A stretch of DNA of 47,311 nt from Terriglobia bacterium (lineage in GTDB: Bacteria; Acidobacteriota; Terriglobia; UBA7540). Below are positions 25,987-35,214 of the stretch, piece after piece. The notes beneath the pieces were generated by a model. It was not told where the DNA came from. It searched no databases and worked only from the letters and a program-made list of their open reading frames with translations. The stretch is taken from contig JASHOS010000125.1 in assembly GCA_030040995.1 (NCBI GenBank), positions 1 to 47,311 of the forward strand. Reading direction: 5' to 3'. How positions within the stretch are numbered: position 1 is the first letter of the stretch; every line of letters begins with the position of its first letter. A program made the position numbers and the translations under genes.

Positions 25987-27198
25987 ATGGTTCCGAGCCA
26001 ACTCCAGGCCGATGATTTCAGGGGTTATCCACCTGAAGCAAGGCGCCAGGCTACAGAGCATCTGCCCACCTTGCAGCAATTGCCGCTCCCCCTGCTCGTG
26101 CTCCTGCTGCAGCAGATTCGGGAATACGACTGGAAATTTCCGGCGGAGCGCCGGGAAATTGACGGCCAGCTTTCCTACCTTGGTTCCCTTCCCGAGAGCG
26201 ATCGAGCTGCGCTCTTGGAAGGCTTCGCGCGTGTGAAGCTTTCAGCGCGCCTCGCTCACTGGGATTGGGTCAATTCGCCCGGCGGGTTTTCGCAAGAGCT
26301 TTCCGCCGAGCTCTGGGCAACGCATCAGATTGACGCCTTCAGGCAGGCGGCCACAAGTTACATGGCGAAGTTTAGCGCCGCCCTTCCGCCCCAGCCGCTT
26401 CCGGCGCGAAGGCTTGGAATAGCCGTGATCGGAAAAGGCGTTGAGCATAACGGTTACCCGCTATTCCGAAAGCTTCGTCCCCACGGCACGACGTTCACGA
26501 ACGTCAATCCAGCCAACGGTCTCCGCACGCTGCTCGAAGCGGTGGCGGCGCGCGCCGCCGCCCATCCTGTGCCCTACGGGTACTGGTATGTGGATGGGGG
26601 AACGGCCGAGCCTGTGCCGGATGGCCCCCTCGTCTCGATGTCCTACGGCGGGTTGGCGCCCGCTCGCGCCGCCCTCTTGCGGAAAGTTAACAAGGCGATC
26701 GACGGCGGAATCGGTGGCCCGGAAGAGCTGCGCACCATGCTGCAAAACATGCGGCCGGAAGAAATCGGACTGAGCGGCGCGCCGGCGGACGCGGTGTTAA
26801 GCCATTTCCAAGCTGATATCCTGACCAATGGCTCCGGCACGCAAATCTTCAGCACGAGTTTCGTGCTGTGGACGGCGCGAGAGCTTTGGCGGCGCGCTCA
26901 GCCGTTGACCATCCTGGCGCGCTTCGCTCCGCGTCAGCGGCAGCGCCCTATGAACGAGCTCCTTTCGCCAAAGGATCAGAGTCCGGAACTTGATTTGGCA
27001 GGATCGCTGATCGACGCCGACATGGCGGCTTTTTACATCTGGATCGATCAACAGAGGCTTTCAGGAGCTGAGGAGGCCTCGCTGCTCGTCTGGTTCGAAA
27101 ATCATGGTGAGGCTCTGGTCATATCACCCTTCCTCGCTCGTGGCACCGAGTCGAGTACCGCCGTTGACATGAAGTGGCTCCTCAGCCAGCTCGCCTAG
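25987..27198 (+). CDS. Unknown protein in the Tat operon
   Basis: 403 residues that I do not recognise. No signal peptide or membrane helix is evident at the N-terminus (MVPSQLQADDFRGYPPEARR). The first 130 residues look helical (QQLPLPLLVLLLQQIREYDW). The middle part has alternating strands and helices with conspicuous GYWYVDGG and SMSYGGLAPARAALL stretches. The C-terminal part includes FSTSFVLWTARELWRRAQP and ends near TAVDMKWLLSQLA. It lies five bases after the phosphatase-like gene and 21 bases before the large Tat protein. With no export signal it may be a cytoplasmic factor for maturation or quality control of the two exported partners; that is inference from position alone. Confidence 0.7.
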   Translation: MVPSQLQADDFRGYPPEARRQATEHLPTLQQLPLPLLVLLLQQIREYDWKFPAERREIDGQLSYLGSLPESDRAALLEGFARVKLSARLAHWDWVNSPGGFSQELSAELWATHQIDAFRQAATSYMAKFSAALPPQPLPARRLGIAVIGKGVEHNGYPLFRKLRPHGTTFTNVNPANGLRTLLEAVAARAAAHPVPYGYWYVDGGTAEPVPDGPLVSMSYGGLAPARAALLRKVNKAIDGGIGGPEELRTMLQNMRPEEIGLSGAPADAVLSHFQADILTNGSGTQIFSTSFVLWTARELWRRAQPLTILARFAPRQRQRPMNELLSPKDQSPELDLAGSLIDADMAAFYIWIDQQRLSGAEEASLLVWFENHGEALVISPFLARGTESSTAVDMKWLLSQLA

Positions 27199-27219
27199 CG
27201 CCGGTAAGCCCATCCCACG

Positions 27220-30200
27220 ATGGCTAACGCCAATTCCTTCTCTCGCCGCCGTTTCCTGCTGACTTGCGGAGCGGCAGGCCCTTTCTTACTGAAGTTACAG
27301 TCGAGCCCCCAAGGTCATGCGGCGGGGCAACTGCAAGTGTTCGAGCCGCACTATCCCTCGCCATCACCTCTAGCTTCAATCCTGCAGAAAACCGATCCCG
27401 CTAAAGATGCGTTCCCCACTGAGGTCATCGCGCAGGACATCGACCGGATTTTGGTCACCTGGCGTGAAGCCCTTATGAAAGGCAAGCCGGACTGGCACGC
27501 GATCGCCCGGAACCTTAGCCCGGGATTCAAAGGATCGCGCATAAGTGCGGCGAAGGAAACGGTTCAGCGAGCAGATGGAATCCTCCGAATCTTGAAACGC
27601 CGCTTTGAGCCTACGCCTCAACTTGACCCCCAGGATTTCGTCGCCGAGCTTTCGAACAGTTTCCGCGGCGTCCGGATATTGTGGGCTGAGTTTGAAATAA
27701 CGTCGGTCGAGAATTCCGGGCCCGGCGCGAGAACTCGGGTTCGCTACGAGTTGGTGGATACCGGAGAGGGTTATCATCGGCAGCAGCGCGCCGGCTGGAT
27801 GGAGCTCGCGTGGATGAAAAGCGCCGGGCAAGCCTGGGAAGTAACGGAATGGCGCGCGTTAAATGAGCAATGCAGCCGCAGCACGGCTCCCCTGTTCCAG
27901 GAGATTACCGAGGCTACGCTCGGGCAAATTCCATCCTTCCGAAGCCAGTTGACGCGTGGAACAGATTATTGGCGAACGGTACTGGACGGCGCTTGCGGAA
28001 TCGATATCTACGGGAACTACGGCGTTGCGGCCGGCGATTTCAATAATGATGGATGGGATGACTTATACATTTGCCAGCCTTCCGGCCTTCCCAACCGGCT
28101 CTATCGAAATCGCGGCGACGGAACGTTTGAAGATGTTACGGAGCGCGCGGGCGTGGGCATCCTGGATAGCAGCCCGATGGCGCTCTTCGCTGACGTCAAT
28201 AACGACGGGCTCGAGGACTTGATTGTGGTGCGGGGAACAAGCCCACTGCTCTTTCTGAACCAAGGCGGAGAGAAATTCCAGCTTAAGGAAGACGCTTTCC
28301 GCTTCGCCAGCAATCCTCAAGGCTCTTTCACCGGAGCGGCGATGGCGGATTACGACCGCGATGGCTGGCTCGACATTTATTTCTGCCTGTATTCCTACTA
28401 CCAAGGCCCGGACCGATACCGCTATCCCGTACCCTATTACAACGCGCAAAACGGCCCCGCGAACTTTCTCTTTCGCAACAACCGCGACGGAACGTTTTCC
28501 GACGTCACCCACGAGACTCGGCTGGATCAGAATAATAACCGGTTCAGCTTTGCCTGCGGCTGGTGCGACTATGATAAGGATGGCTGGCCCGACCTCTACG
28601 TGGCCAACGATTTCGGCCAGAAGAACCTCTACCACAACAATGGAGACGGAACGTTTACGGATATTGCGGCGCGCGCCGGAGTGCTTGATACCGGTGCCGG
28701 TATGAGCGTCTGCTGGCTGGACTACGACAACGACGGCTGGCAGGATCTTTACGTCGCGGACATGTGGAGCGCCGCCGGCTTGCGCCTCACCAGTCTCAAG
28801 GAGTTCATGCCGGAGGCGCCGGCAAGCGTAAGGAGCCTTTACCGCAAGCATTCAATGGGAAATTCCCTTTTCCGCAACGATGCGCGCGGAGGCTTTGAGG
28901 ACGAGAGCGAAACCTCTGGAACGTCAATGGGACGCTGGGCGTGGTCGAGCGATGCCTGGGACTTCGACCACGACGGCTATCCGGATATTTACATTGCGAA
29001 TGGCATGATCAGCGGTCCCGAAGCAGAGAACCTTTCCAGTTTTTTTTGGCGGCAGGTGGTTGCCCAATCTCCTGCCGGAGCCCTCCCTACCGACTCATAC
29101 GAGCAAGGCTGGAACGCCATTAATGAGCTGATTCGAGCCGACGCCACCTGGAGTGGCTACCAGCGGAACGTGCTTTATGCCAACAACCACGACGGAACAT
29201 TTTCGGATGTCTCCGGCGCCGCAGGAATCGACTGCATTGACGACAGCCGCTCATTTGCCCTGGCGGATATCGACCGCGACGGAAGGCAAGAGCTGATCCT
29301 CAAGAACCGGACCGGACCGCAAATCCGCATCTTCCATAATGTTGCTGCTGGGCTCGGCCACTCGATTTCATTCAAGCTGCGAGGCAGGGAGGCCAACCGT
29401 GACGCCATCGGGACCTCTATCACCGTCTCGATCGCCGGACACAGCCAGACGAAATTCCTTCAGGCCGGGTCGGGCTTTCTCGCGCAGCACAGCAAAGAAG
29501 TCTTCTTCGGAACCGGAAAGTCTGACCAGCCGGTTCGCGTCGTCGTACGCTGGCCGGGAGGCCAAGTGCAGCACTTTGAAAACATCCCGGCGGACCACTG
29601 CGTCGGCATTGAAGAAGGCGCTTCAGGTTTCCACGCCACTCCCTACTCTCGAAAGGCCATCCCCGAATCTACAGGCTCTGTTGTGCCGGAAACAACCAGG
29701 AGCCGTTCGGCGCCGCCCGGCGCTCACAAACCGCTTCCCCAGCGTTTCGAGACTTGGCTGATCGCCCCCATCGCGGCGCCCGATTTCACTCTGCCGGAGC
29801 TTTCCGGCAAATCCCGGACGCTAAGTGGCGCGCGTGGGCATCCCACGCTCCTCAGCTTTTGGTCATCAAGCTCTTCCGCTTCCACCGTCATGCTGGGCGA
29901 ATTGCGGCGGCGCGAGGCGCGGTGGCCTGAAAGCGGCCTCCAGGTGCTTGGGGTGAATCTGGATGATCCGGTGAACCGAGCGCGCCTGGCTTCTCTGCTT
30001 CCGTTTCCCATCCTGCTGGGCACGCCTGAGGTGGCGGGAGTTTATAATCTGCTCTATCGCTATACCTTCGATCGCCGCCGCAATTTGACGATTCCCACCT
30101 CCTTCCTTCTGGACGAAGAGGGGTTGATCGTCAAGATATATCAGGGACCGGTTCCGGTAGGGCATCTCATGGAAGATGTTCGCAATATTCCGCGAACCGG

Positions 30201-31011
30201 CGCAAAGCGGCAAGCGAAAGCGCTTCCGTTTCCCGGCCGCTATTACGGGGGCGCCTTCACCCGGAACTACTTTACTTATGGCGTAACCTTCGCCCGGCAC
30301 GGTTACGCGGAGGCGGCCGAAGCAGCCTTTCTCCGCGCCATCCGCGACGAGCCGGATTCCGCTGACGCTTACTACGATCTGGGCACGCTCTACATGCAGC
30401 AGCAGAAATGGGCGCTGGCGGAGGAACGGTTGGTGAAAGCCGTTCAACTGCGGCCCGGCGATCTGATGGGCTACAACAACCTGGGTGTGGTCTCCATACG
30501 GCAGGGCCAGCCGCAGGAAGCGGAGCGATACTTCAAGGAAGCTTTGAAGATCGATCCGGCTAACGCCCTGGTCGCTGGCAATCTGGCCGATCTCTACCGG
30601 ACTCTCGGCCAGCCCGAGGAGGCGCAACAGCTTCTTCAGAGCGCCTTGGAGCAGCGCCCGAACGACCCTGTGCTGAATTACAAGCTAGGAATGGTTTTTG
30701 CTGGAATGGGCCGGAATGACCAGGCGCAAAATTACTTTGAGAAAACGGTGCATCTCGATCCGGATAATCCGCAGGCGCTCGACAATTTGGGAGTCGTCTA
30801 TGCCCTCACCGGTCAGTTCGAGCGGGCCGCGGAGACCTTTTCGGAATGCATCGAGAGGGCACCCAAATTCGATCAGGCCTATTTAAACCTCGCCAGGGTG
30901 GACATCAGGTTGGGCAAAAGAACCGAAGCGGAAGCGGTTTTGAAGACCTTGCTGAAGCAGGTCCCTGGCCACCCCTTGGCGCAACGGTATTTGCAGGAAC
31001 TACAGCGATGA
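27220..31011 (+). CDS. Tat-exported FG-GAP/ASPIC-UnbV/redoxin-like/TPR fusion protein
   Basis: This 1263-residue protein opens with a twin-arginine signal (SRRRFLLTCGAAGPFLL). Residues 65-230 resemble an NTF2/SnoaL-like fold. Residues 268-700 hold VCBS/FG-GAP repeats with Ca-binding DxNxDGxxD loops (DFNNDGWDDLY, DYDRDGWLDIY, DYDKDGWPDLY, DYDNDGWQDLY, DFDHDGYPDIY), expected to fold as a beta-propeller. Residues 715-800 are an ASPIC/UnbV domain (GREANRDAIG, VRWPGGQVQHFENI). Residues 852-990 are a thioredoxin/AhpC-TSA-like domain (APDFTLPELSGK, IPTSFLLDEEG), but where CxxC should be there is FWSSSSSAS. Residues 1023-1260 contain six to seven TPR units. It is probably a large periplasmic or surface scaffold. 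The function is unknown. Confidence 0.88.
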   Translation: MANANSFSRRRFLLTCGAAGPFLLKLQSSPQGHAAGQLQVFEPHYPSPSPLASILQKTDPAKDAFPTEVIAQDIDRILVTWREALMKGKPDWHAIARNLSPGFKGSRISAAKETVQRADGILRILKRRFEPTPQLDPQDFVAELSNSFRGVRILWAEFEITSVENSGPGARTRVRYELVDTGEGYHRQQRAGWMELAWMKSAGQAWEVTEWRALNEQCSRSTAPLFQEITEATLGQIPSFRSQLTRGTDYWRTVLDGACGIDIYGNYGVAAGDFNNDGWDDLYICQPSGLPNRLYRNRGDGTFEDVTERAGVGILDSSPMALFADVNNDGLEDLIVVRGTSPLLFLNQGGEKFQLKEDAFRFASNPQGSFTGAAMADYDRDGWLDIYFCLYSYYQGPDRYRYPVPYYNAQNGPANFLFRNNRDGTFSDVTHETRLDQNNNRFSFACGWCDYDKDGWPDLYVANDFGQKNLYHNNGDGTFTDIAARAGVLDTGAGMSVCWLDYDNDGWQDLYVADMWSAAGLRLTSLKEFMPEAPASVRSLYRKHSMGNSLFRNDARGGFEDESETSGTSMGRWAWSSDAWDFDHDGYPDIYIANGMISGPEAENLSSFFWRQVVAQSPAGALPTDSYEQGWNAINELIRADATWSGYQRNVLYANNHDGTFSDVSGAAGIDCIDDSRSFALADIDRDGRQELILKNRTGPQIRIFHNVAAGLGHSISFKLRGREANRDAIGTSITVSIAGHSQTKFLQAGSGFLAQHSKEVFFGTGKSDQPVRVVVRWPGGQVQHFENIPADHCVGIEEGASGFHATPYSRKAIPESTGSVVPETTRSRSAPPGAHKPLPQRFETWLIAPIAAPDFTLPELSGKSRTLSGARGHPTLLSFWSSSSSASTVMLGELRRREARWPESGLQVLGVNLDDPVNRARLASLLPFPILLGTPEVAGVYNLLYRYTFDRRRNLTIPTSFLLDEEGLIVKIYQGPVPVGHLMEDVRNIPRTGAKRQAKALPFPGRYYGGAFTRNYFTYGVTFARHGYAEAAEAAFLRAIRDEPDSADAYYDLGTLYMQQQKWALAEERLVKAVQLRPGDLMGYNNLGVVSIRQGQPQEAERYFKEALKIDPANALVAGNLADLYRTLGQPEEAQQLLQSALEQRPNDPVLNYKLGMVFAGMGRNDQAQNYFEKTVHLDPDNPQALDNLGVVYALTGQFERAAETFSECIERAPKFDQAYLNLARVDIRLGKRTEAEAVLKTLLKQVPGHPLAQRYLQELQR

Positions 31012-31034
31012 AGACGCCGGGGCGGGGTGGCCGG

Positions 31035-31070
31035 GTAGCGCAGACTCTCGCATTTCAGAGAGTCTGCGGA
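31035..31070. repeat. Hairpin repeat just after the Tat operon
   Basis: GTAGC at 31035-31039 is followed by GCAGACTCTC (31040-31049), an eight-base loop and GAGAGTCTGC (31058-31067). It is the same family as the units at 24.0-24.2 kb. It lies 24 bases after the stop of the large Tat protein and may help end or stabilise that transcript. Confidence 0.75.
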
Positions 31071-31369
31071 TTCTCTTGAGTTCCGGGCGGATCTTCGCCC
31101 CTGCTAACTCGGCGATGTAGTCAGGCGCCGCACAAACCACGAAACACGTAACTGCCTTCTTGCCAAGCAGATCGACAACCAGGTTCGACAACATCGAAAA
31201 GGAATATCCGTCGGGGGAGAGGGTGACCGACGAAGGAGGCCAGGTGAGGGGGGGCCCGGCCGATCTCATCCCCCTCCCGCTTCGTGTCTTTTCCCCAAGG
31301 AAAATCTATACTGGTTCGACCGCGCCGGTCACGGGCGCGAGATCGCATCTTCTGGCTTGGAGGAAAAGA

Positions 31370-32080
31370 ATGCATTTTTTTATGGCGGAGCTCGTTGGAA
31401 CGGCATTGATGATTCTTCTCGGCGACGGGGTTGTGGCTGGCGTGGTACTGGGAAAGACAAAATCGGAAAAATCCGGCTGGATCGTGATTACCACGGGATG
31501 GGCGATGGCCGTGGCCATAGCAGTCTACGCAGTAGGAAGGATTAGCGGAGCGCATCTGAATCCGGCCATTACCATTGGCTATGCAGTCGTGGGCCGGTTT
31601 TCGTGGGCCGAAGTCGCGCCCTACGTGGCTGGCCAGTTTGCCGGCGCATTTATAGGCGCGATTCTGGTGTGGGCGGCTTACTACGTACACTGGCAGGAAA
31701 CGCCGGACAAAGTTTCTAAACTCCTGGTCTTTGCAACTCGACCAGCCATCCTGCACCGTCCGGCGAACCTGGTGACAGAAGCCATCGCCACGTTTGTGCT
31801 GGTTTTCGGATGCCTCGCGCTGGGCGCGAACAACGCTCCCACCCAAACCGGACTCACGCCGCTGCTAGTTGGTTTTCTCGTCTGGGCTATTGGACTTTCT
31901 CTCGGAGGGCCGACCGGCTACGCCATCAATCCCGCGCGCGATTTGGCGCCCCGTATCGCCCACGCTCTTCTGCCGATTCCCGGCAAAGGCGCTTCCGGCT
32001 GGGAGTATGCATGGGTTCCCATCATCGGGCCGCTGGTGGGAGGCGTGCTCGGCGCCGCCATCTACGTCCGCCTTTTCTGA
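31370..32080 (+). CDS. MIP-family channel, GlpF-type aquaglyceroporin
   Basis: I start at the ATG at 31370 (MHFFMAELVGTALMI), with GGAGG seven bases upstream; the 70 codons of open frame before it have no coding look. The 236-aa protein has six membrane helices and two half-helix pore loops with the NPA motifs HLNPAITIG (Asn64) and INPARDLAPR (Asn187). The Asp after the second NPAR is the usual mark of glycerol facilitators rather than strict aquaporins, and the Arg forms the selectivity filter. It should let glycerol and similar small polyols cross the inner membrane by diffusion. No glycerol kinase or dehydrogenase gene is adjacent. Confidence 0.92.
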   Translation: MHFFMAELVGTALMILLGDGVVAGVVLGKTKSEKSGWIVITTGWAMAVAIAVYAVGRISGAHLNPAITIGYAVVGRFSWAEVAPYVAGQFAGAFIGAILVWAAYYVHWQETPDKVSKLLVFATRPAILHRPANLVTEAIATFVLVFGCLALGANNAPTQTGLTPLLVGFLVWAIGLSLGGPTGYAINPARDLAPRIAHALLPIPGKGASGWEYAWVPIIGPLVGGVLGAAIYVRLF

Positions 32081-32095
32081 TTCGGCCGCGCTGCG

Positions 32096-32124
32096 CCTTG
32101 GAGTGCGGCTGCGGAGCTGCCGCC
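32096..32124. repeat. CTTGGAGTGCGG-type hairpin repeat, copy 1
   Basis: CCTTGGAGTGCGGCTGCGGA is followed by GCTGCCGCC, giving a GCGGC/GCCGC stem. A second copy at 43465-43494 shares CCTTGGAGTGCGG and the CCGCC end but has a different stem filling (GTAGC/GCTAC), so the fold is kept while the sequence changes. Confidence 0.65.
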
Positions 32125-32154
32125 TTTGCCGCTCGGAACTGAGAAAATAGTCCT

Positions 32155-32169
32155 GGCCCCGAAGGGGCC
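32155..32169 (+). terminator. Short GC hairpin after the channel gene (possible terminator)
   Basis: GGCCCC-GAA-GGGGCC forms a perfect six-pair stem about 75 bases after the channel stop codon. There is no T-run after it, so rho-independent termination is doubtful; it may simply be another repeat. Confidence 0.25.
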
Positions 32170-32512
32170 TGCTGTGAATAGCCCCGCAGGGCCGGCGGTT
32201 CTTTCTTTCGGACCGCATGCCCTCGCCCCTTTTGAGGAGAGGACGGCGCGCATGCGCCGGGCAAGGGAGTCCTTTTCACCCTTCGGGGTGTCGCAAAGCG
32301 ACACGATCGACTGCGGGAAAGGCCAGCAATCCTGCGGGTGGGGTTGACCGCAGGGAATCGCGGCGTTCGAACGCCTGCGAAGTCAGTTCCAATCCCCGGT
32401 CCATGGGCGCGCGGAGAAATGCGGCGACAGCCAAGGACAAAACTCTTAGCACGATGAGGCGACCGTCCCTGTCATACCCCTGCGCTAAAAATTGAAGGTG
32501 CTCCCAGAAGTT

Positions 32513-32566
32513 GTGGCGTCGGGCTTTATTTAGCCCGGCACGTGCTGACCTGAAGGTCGGCGCTAC
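32513..32566. repeat. Two-hairpin GTAGCGC-type repeat, second copy
   Basis: Read on this strand the unit begins GTGGCGTCGGGC, has an AGCCCGGCA partner, then TGCTGACC-TGA-AGGTCGGC and ends GCGCTAC. It is the reverse orientation of the unit in front of kdpA and shares both hairpins, while the spacer has shrunk to two bases. Confidence 0.8.
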
Positions 32567-32775
32567 GGAATGACAATGGCGAGGGCCCTGGCTAGTTAGC
32601 GAGGATCGCGACCGCACATCCCCTGGGTAAACAGTAGTCAGGTGTCGAAAGATGTAAACCAACTTCCGAATTGCCGACGATCTGGCCATTGTTCGATCAA
32701 CTCAATAGGGGGCTTTTTGAAAATTAGCGCCGATCAGGAGTTGCTCGCTGATGAGCAATTTTCGCGGCAGTTCGG

Positions 32776-35214
32776 TTAAGAAACGCCTGCTGGCAGATTC
32801 ATCATCCCGGTCAGCACGGGCCAGCGGGCGCTGGATCGCAACGCCGCCGCGAGTGGAAGACGCAGGAAGTAGGTCGTCCCCGGATCGCGCTGTTCGATAC
32901 ACTTTTCGGCCCAATCCGCGGCCTGTTCAACTTGCCCCTGGACGAGGTGGTAAAAAGCGAACCCCAGAGGGCTGCGGTAGGACCGGCCATCTCCGAGTTT
33001 CGCAAGCACGGCGTCGGCGCGGCCCGTCTCATCCGTGCGCATCAACAGCCCGGCGAAAAGTCCGCTCTGCAATTTCGTCCACGGCGCCAGCGAATACCCC
33101 CTTTCCGCGAAGAAGAGGGCTTCCGCCAGCTTTCCGCGCGAAGCCTCGATGAAACTAAGTAAGCCGCAGGCCGAGAATTGGTTTTCGTCAAATTCCAGGG
33201 TTCGGTGCGCTTCCGCGGCTGCTTCCTCGTCCCGGCCAGCCGCATGGAGGCACGTCACCAGCACTGCACGCGAAGACAAATTGAGCGGATCCTCTTCGAG
33301 CGCCCGCCCGGCTTCCTCAATGGCATCCTCCGCGCGGCCCAACGCCAGCAGGTAGAGACTATGCCACTGGCGCGCCTGCGGCGGAACGGGATCGCGAGCT
33401 GTGGCCGTCCGAAAGAGCCGCCCGGCCTCCTTCCAGTCATAGTTGTAGAGCCCGGCCACGAGTCCCAGGTTGGCGTGTGCCTCCGGCAGCGACGGATCGA
33501 GGCTCAACGCTTCTTGCGACGCGCGGCGCGCCAGCGGCATCACGTCGTGGGCCGGACGCATCCCATACACCCCGAGCGTAGCAAAATTTGCGCCGAGAGC
33601 ACTGCGGGGCAAGGCATATTCCGGATCGAGCGCAATGGCCTGCTCGAAAGATTCGCGGGCTTTGGCCAGCGAATCCGGCGCCAGTTTCGCGTATTGATGC
33701 AACCCCTTCAGATAGGCATCATAGGCCGGAAGCTTGGGCGTGTAACTACGCAACACCGCGGGCGACGCAACCAGCTTCACTTGAAGAGCCCCGGCAATCG
33801 CCGCGGAAATTTCGTTCTGTACCGCGAAGATGTCATTCAATTCGCGGTCGAAGCGCTCCGACCATAGGTGGAATCCGTCAGATGTCCTGATCAAATGGGC
33901 CGTGATGCGGATGCGGTTGCCGGCTTTGCGGACGCTACCTTCCAGAATGTGCTCGACGCCGAGTTCATGGGCTATCTCTGCGACTTGAACATCCTTGCCC
34001 TTGAAGGAAAACGCCGAGGTTCGCGCCGTGACATTGATCCCCGGTACACGCGCCAGCCCGTTGATGATTTCCTCGGCGAGGCCGTCGCTGAAGTACTCCT
34101 GCTCCTTCTCCGAGCTCATATTAGCGAAGGGCAGGACGGCAATCGACGGCTGCCGATGCGCCGGCTTGGAGCGATTTCGGCGCCGAAATGTCCGCGGCTG
34201 AGCGAGGGCTTCGAAGCGCAACACAACTTCGGAAGCCGCGGGGCGATCTGTCGCCGATTTGCTGAGCATCACACGCACCAGATGATCAAGCTTGCGGGGA
34301 ACACCTTCTCGCTGAGCCGGCAAAGGAGGCACCTCCAGTCCCTGGATCAGCCGGGTCGTGGCGGCGGCCGAGCCGGCTCGGAACGGATTTGTTCCTGATG
34401 CCAACTCGTATAACACGACGCCAAGGGAGAAGATATCGCTCGCGGCGGTGATGGGTTGCCGCAGAACCTGCTCAGGTGACATGTACCCAAGGGTACCCAG
34501 TGCCAATTCGTCGTCTGCCCTGTCGACTCCGACCTGCCGGGCGAGTCCGAAGTCGAGAACCTTGATGTACCCGTCAGGGCGGAGCATCAGATTGTCAGGC
34601 TTGATATCCCGATGAACGATTCCGTGGGCGTGCGCAGCGGCCAAGGCGCGGGCGATCTGCCCTCCCCAGAGCGCCAGTTTCCCTAGTGGCTGAGTTGTGC
34701 CGCAAAAATGGCGCAGCGAGGTTCCCGTCACCAGTTCCATGGCAATCGCCACCGTGGACCCGGAGCGAATCACCTCGTACACCGTGACGATGTTCGGATG
34801 GTTCAGGGCGGAGGCGGCCTGCGCCTCGTGAATGAACCGTTCGGGACTGGAAAAGCCAGCCTCATGCGCGATCACCTTCAGGGCGACCTCACGATTCAGC
34901 TCGGGGTCGTGGGCAGAATAAACTATACCCATTCCGCCCCGGCCGACAATGCCGGTGATGACGAACCGGCCGAGCGCAGCGCCATTCGGCAGGCTGCTGG
35001 AGGGTGAAGCGGTGACAAGACCCTCGGAATGCGCGATGTCGGGGAGAGCGCCCAAATCGGCGGCAGCCTCCATTTCATCCAGCATCGCCAGCACTTTGCT
35101 GGCGATTTCCCTGTCCGGCGCCGTAGCGTGGACATACCGCGACCGCTCCGATTCACCGAGAGGAGCGGCGGCCTCATAGATCGCGTACGCCAATTGCCAG
35201 TGCTCGTCCGTCAC
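32776..35214 (-). CDS. Ser/Thr protein kinase with TolB-like and TPR domains
   Basis: This 812-aa protein starts at a GTG. After an 80-residue helical head comes a complete Hanks-type kinase domain (about 83-345): glycine loop GRGGMGIVYSAHD, Lys113 in VALKVIAH, catalytic HRDIKPDN (Asp203), DFGLAR (Asp221) and YMSPEQ. A TolB/FlgO-like domain follows (about 365-510: PSIAVLPFANMSSEKEQEYF, SDGLAEEIINGL), then TPR repeats to the end. There is no membrane helix, so it is probably cytosolic. The start overlaps the stop of the upstream ECF sigma gene by four bases (GTGA). Pairing of an ECF sigma factor with a kinase of this layout is common in Acidobacteriota and Planctomycetota and suggests that the kinase controls the sigma factor or its targets. 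Confidence 0.93.
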   Translation of the reverse strand: MTDEHWQLAYAIYEAAAPLGESERSRYVHATAPDREIASKVLAMLDEMEAAADLGALPDIAHSEGLVTASPSSSLPNGAALGRFVITGIVGRGGMGIVYSAHDPELNREVALKVIAHEAGFSSPERFIHEAQAASALNHPNIVTVYEVIRSGSTVAIAMELVTGTSLRHFCGTTQPLGKLALWGGQIARALAAAHAHGIVHRDIKPDNLMLRPDGYIKVLDFGLARQVGVDRADDELALGTLGYMSPEQVLRQPITAASDIFSLGVVLYELASGTNPFRAGSAAATTRLIQGLEVPPLPAQREGVPRKLDHLVRVMLSKSATDRPAASEVVLRFEALAQPRTFRRRNRSKPAHRQPSIAVLPFANMSSEKEQEYFSDGLAEEIINGLARVPGINVTARTSAFSFKGKDVQVAEIAHELGVEHILEGSVRKAGNRIRITAHLIRTSDGFHLWSERFDRELNDIFAVQNEISAAIAGALQVKLVASPAVLRSYTPKLPAYDAYLKGLHQYAKLAPDSLAKARESFEQAIALDPEYALPRSALGANFATLGVYGMRPAHDVMPLARRASQEALSLDPSLPEAHANLGLVAGLYNYDWKEAGRLFRTATARDPVPPQARQWHSLYLLALGRAEDAIEEAGRALEEDPLNLSSRAVLVTCLHAAGRDEEAAAEAHRTLEFDENQFSACGLLSFIEASRGKLAEALFFAERGYSLAPWTKLQSGLFAGLLMRTDETGRADAVLAKLGDGRSYRSPLGFAFYHLVQGQVEQAADWAEKCIEQRDPGTTYFLRLPLAAALRSSARWPVLTGMMNLPAGVS

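Larger units (their letters stand above)
32081..32775. other. Repeat-filled gap between glpF-like gene and kinase
   Basis: No gene is supported. Contents: a CTTGGAGTGCGG-type hairpin (32096-32124), a short GGCCCC-GAA-GGGGCC hairpin (32155-32169) that could end the channel transcript, GC-rich low-information sequence to about 32450, and a two-hairpin GTAGCGC-type unit (32513-32566). Open frames here lack ribosome-binding sites and recognisable motifs. Confidence 0.5.

Noticed and set aside
28063-28851. 262-codon minus-strand frame opposite the FG-GAP repeats
   Set aside because: The repetitive Asp-rich calcium loops on the plus strand produce open Val/Ile-rich antisense frames; the plus frame is the real one.
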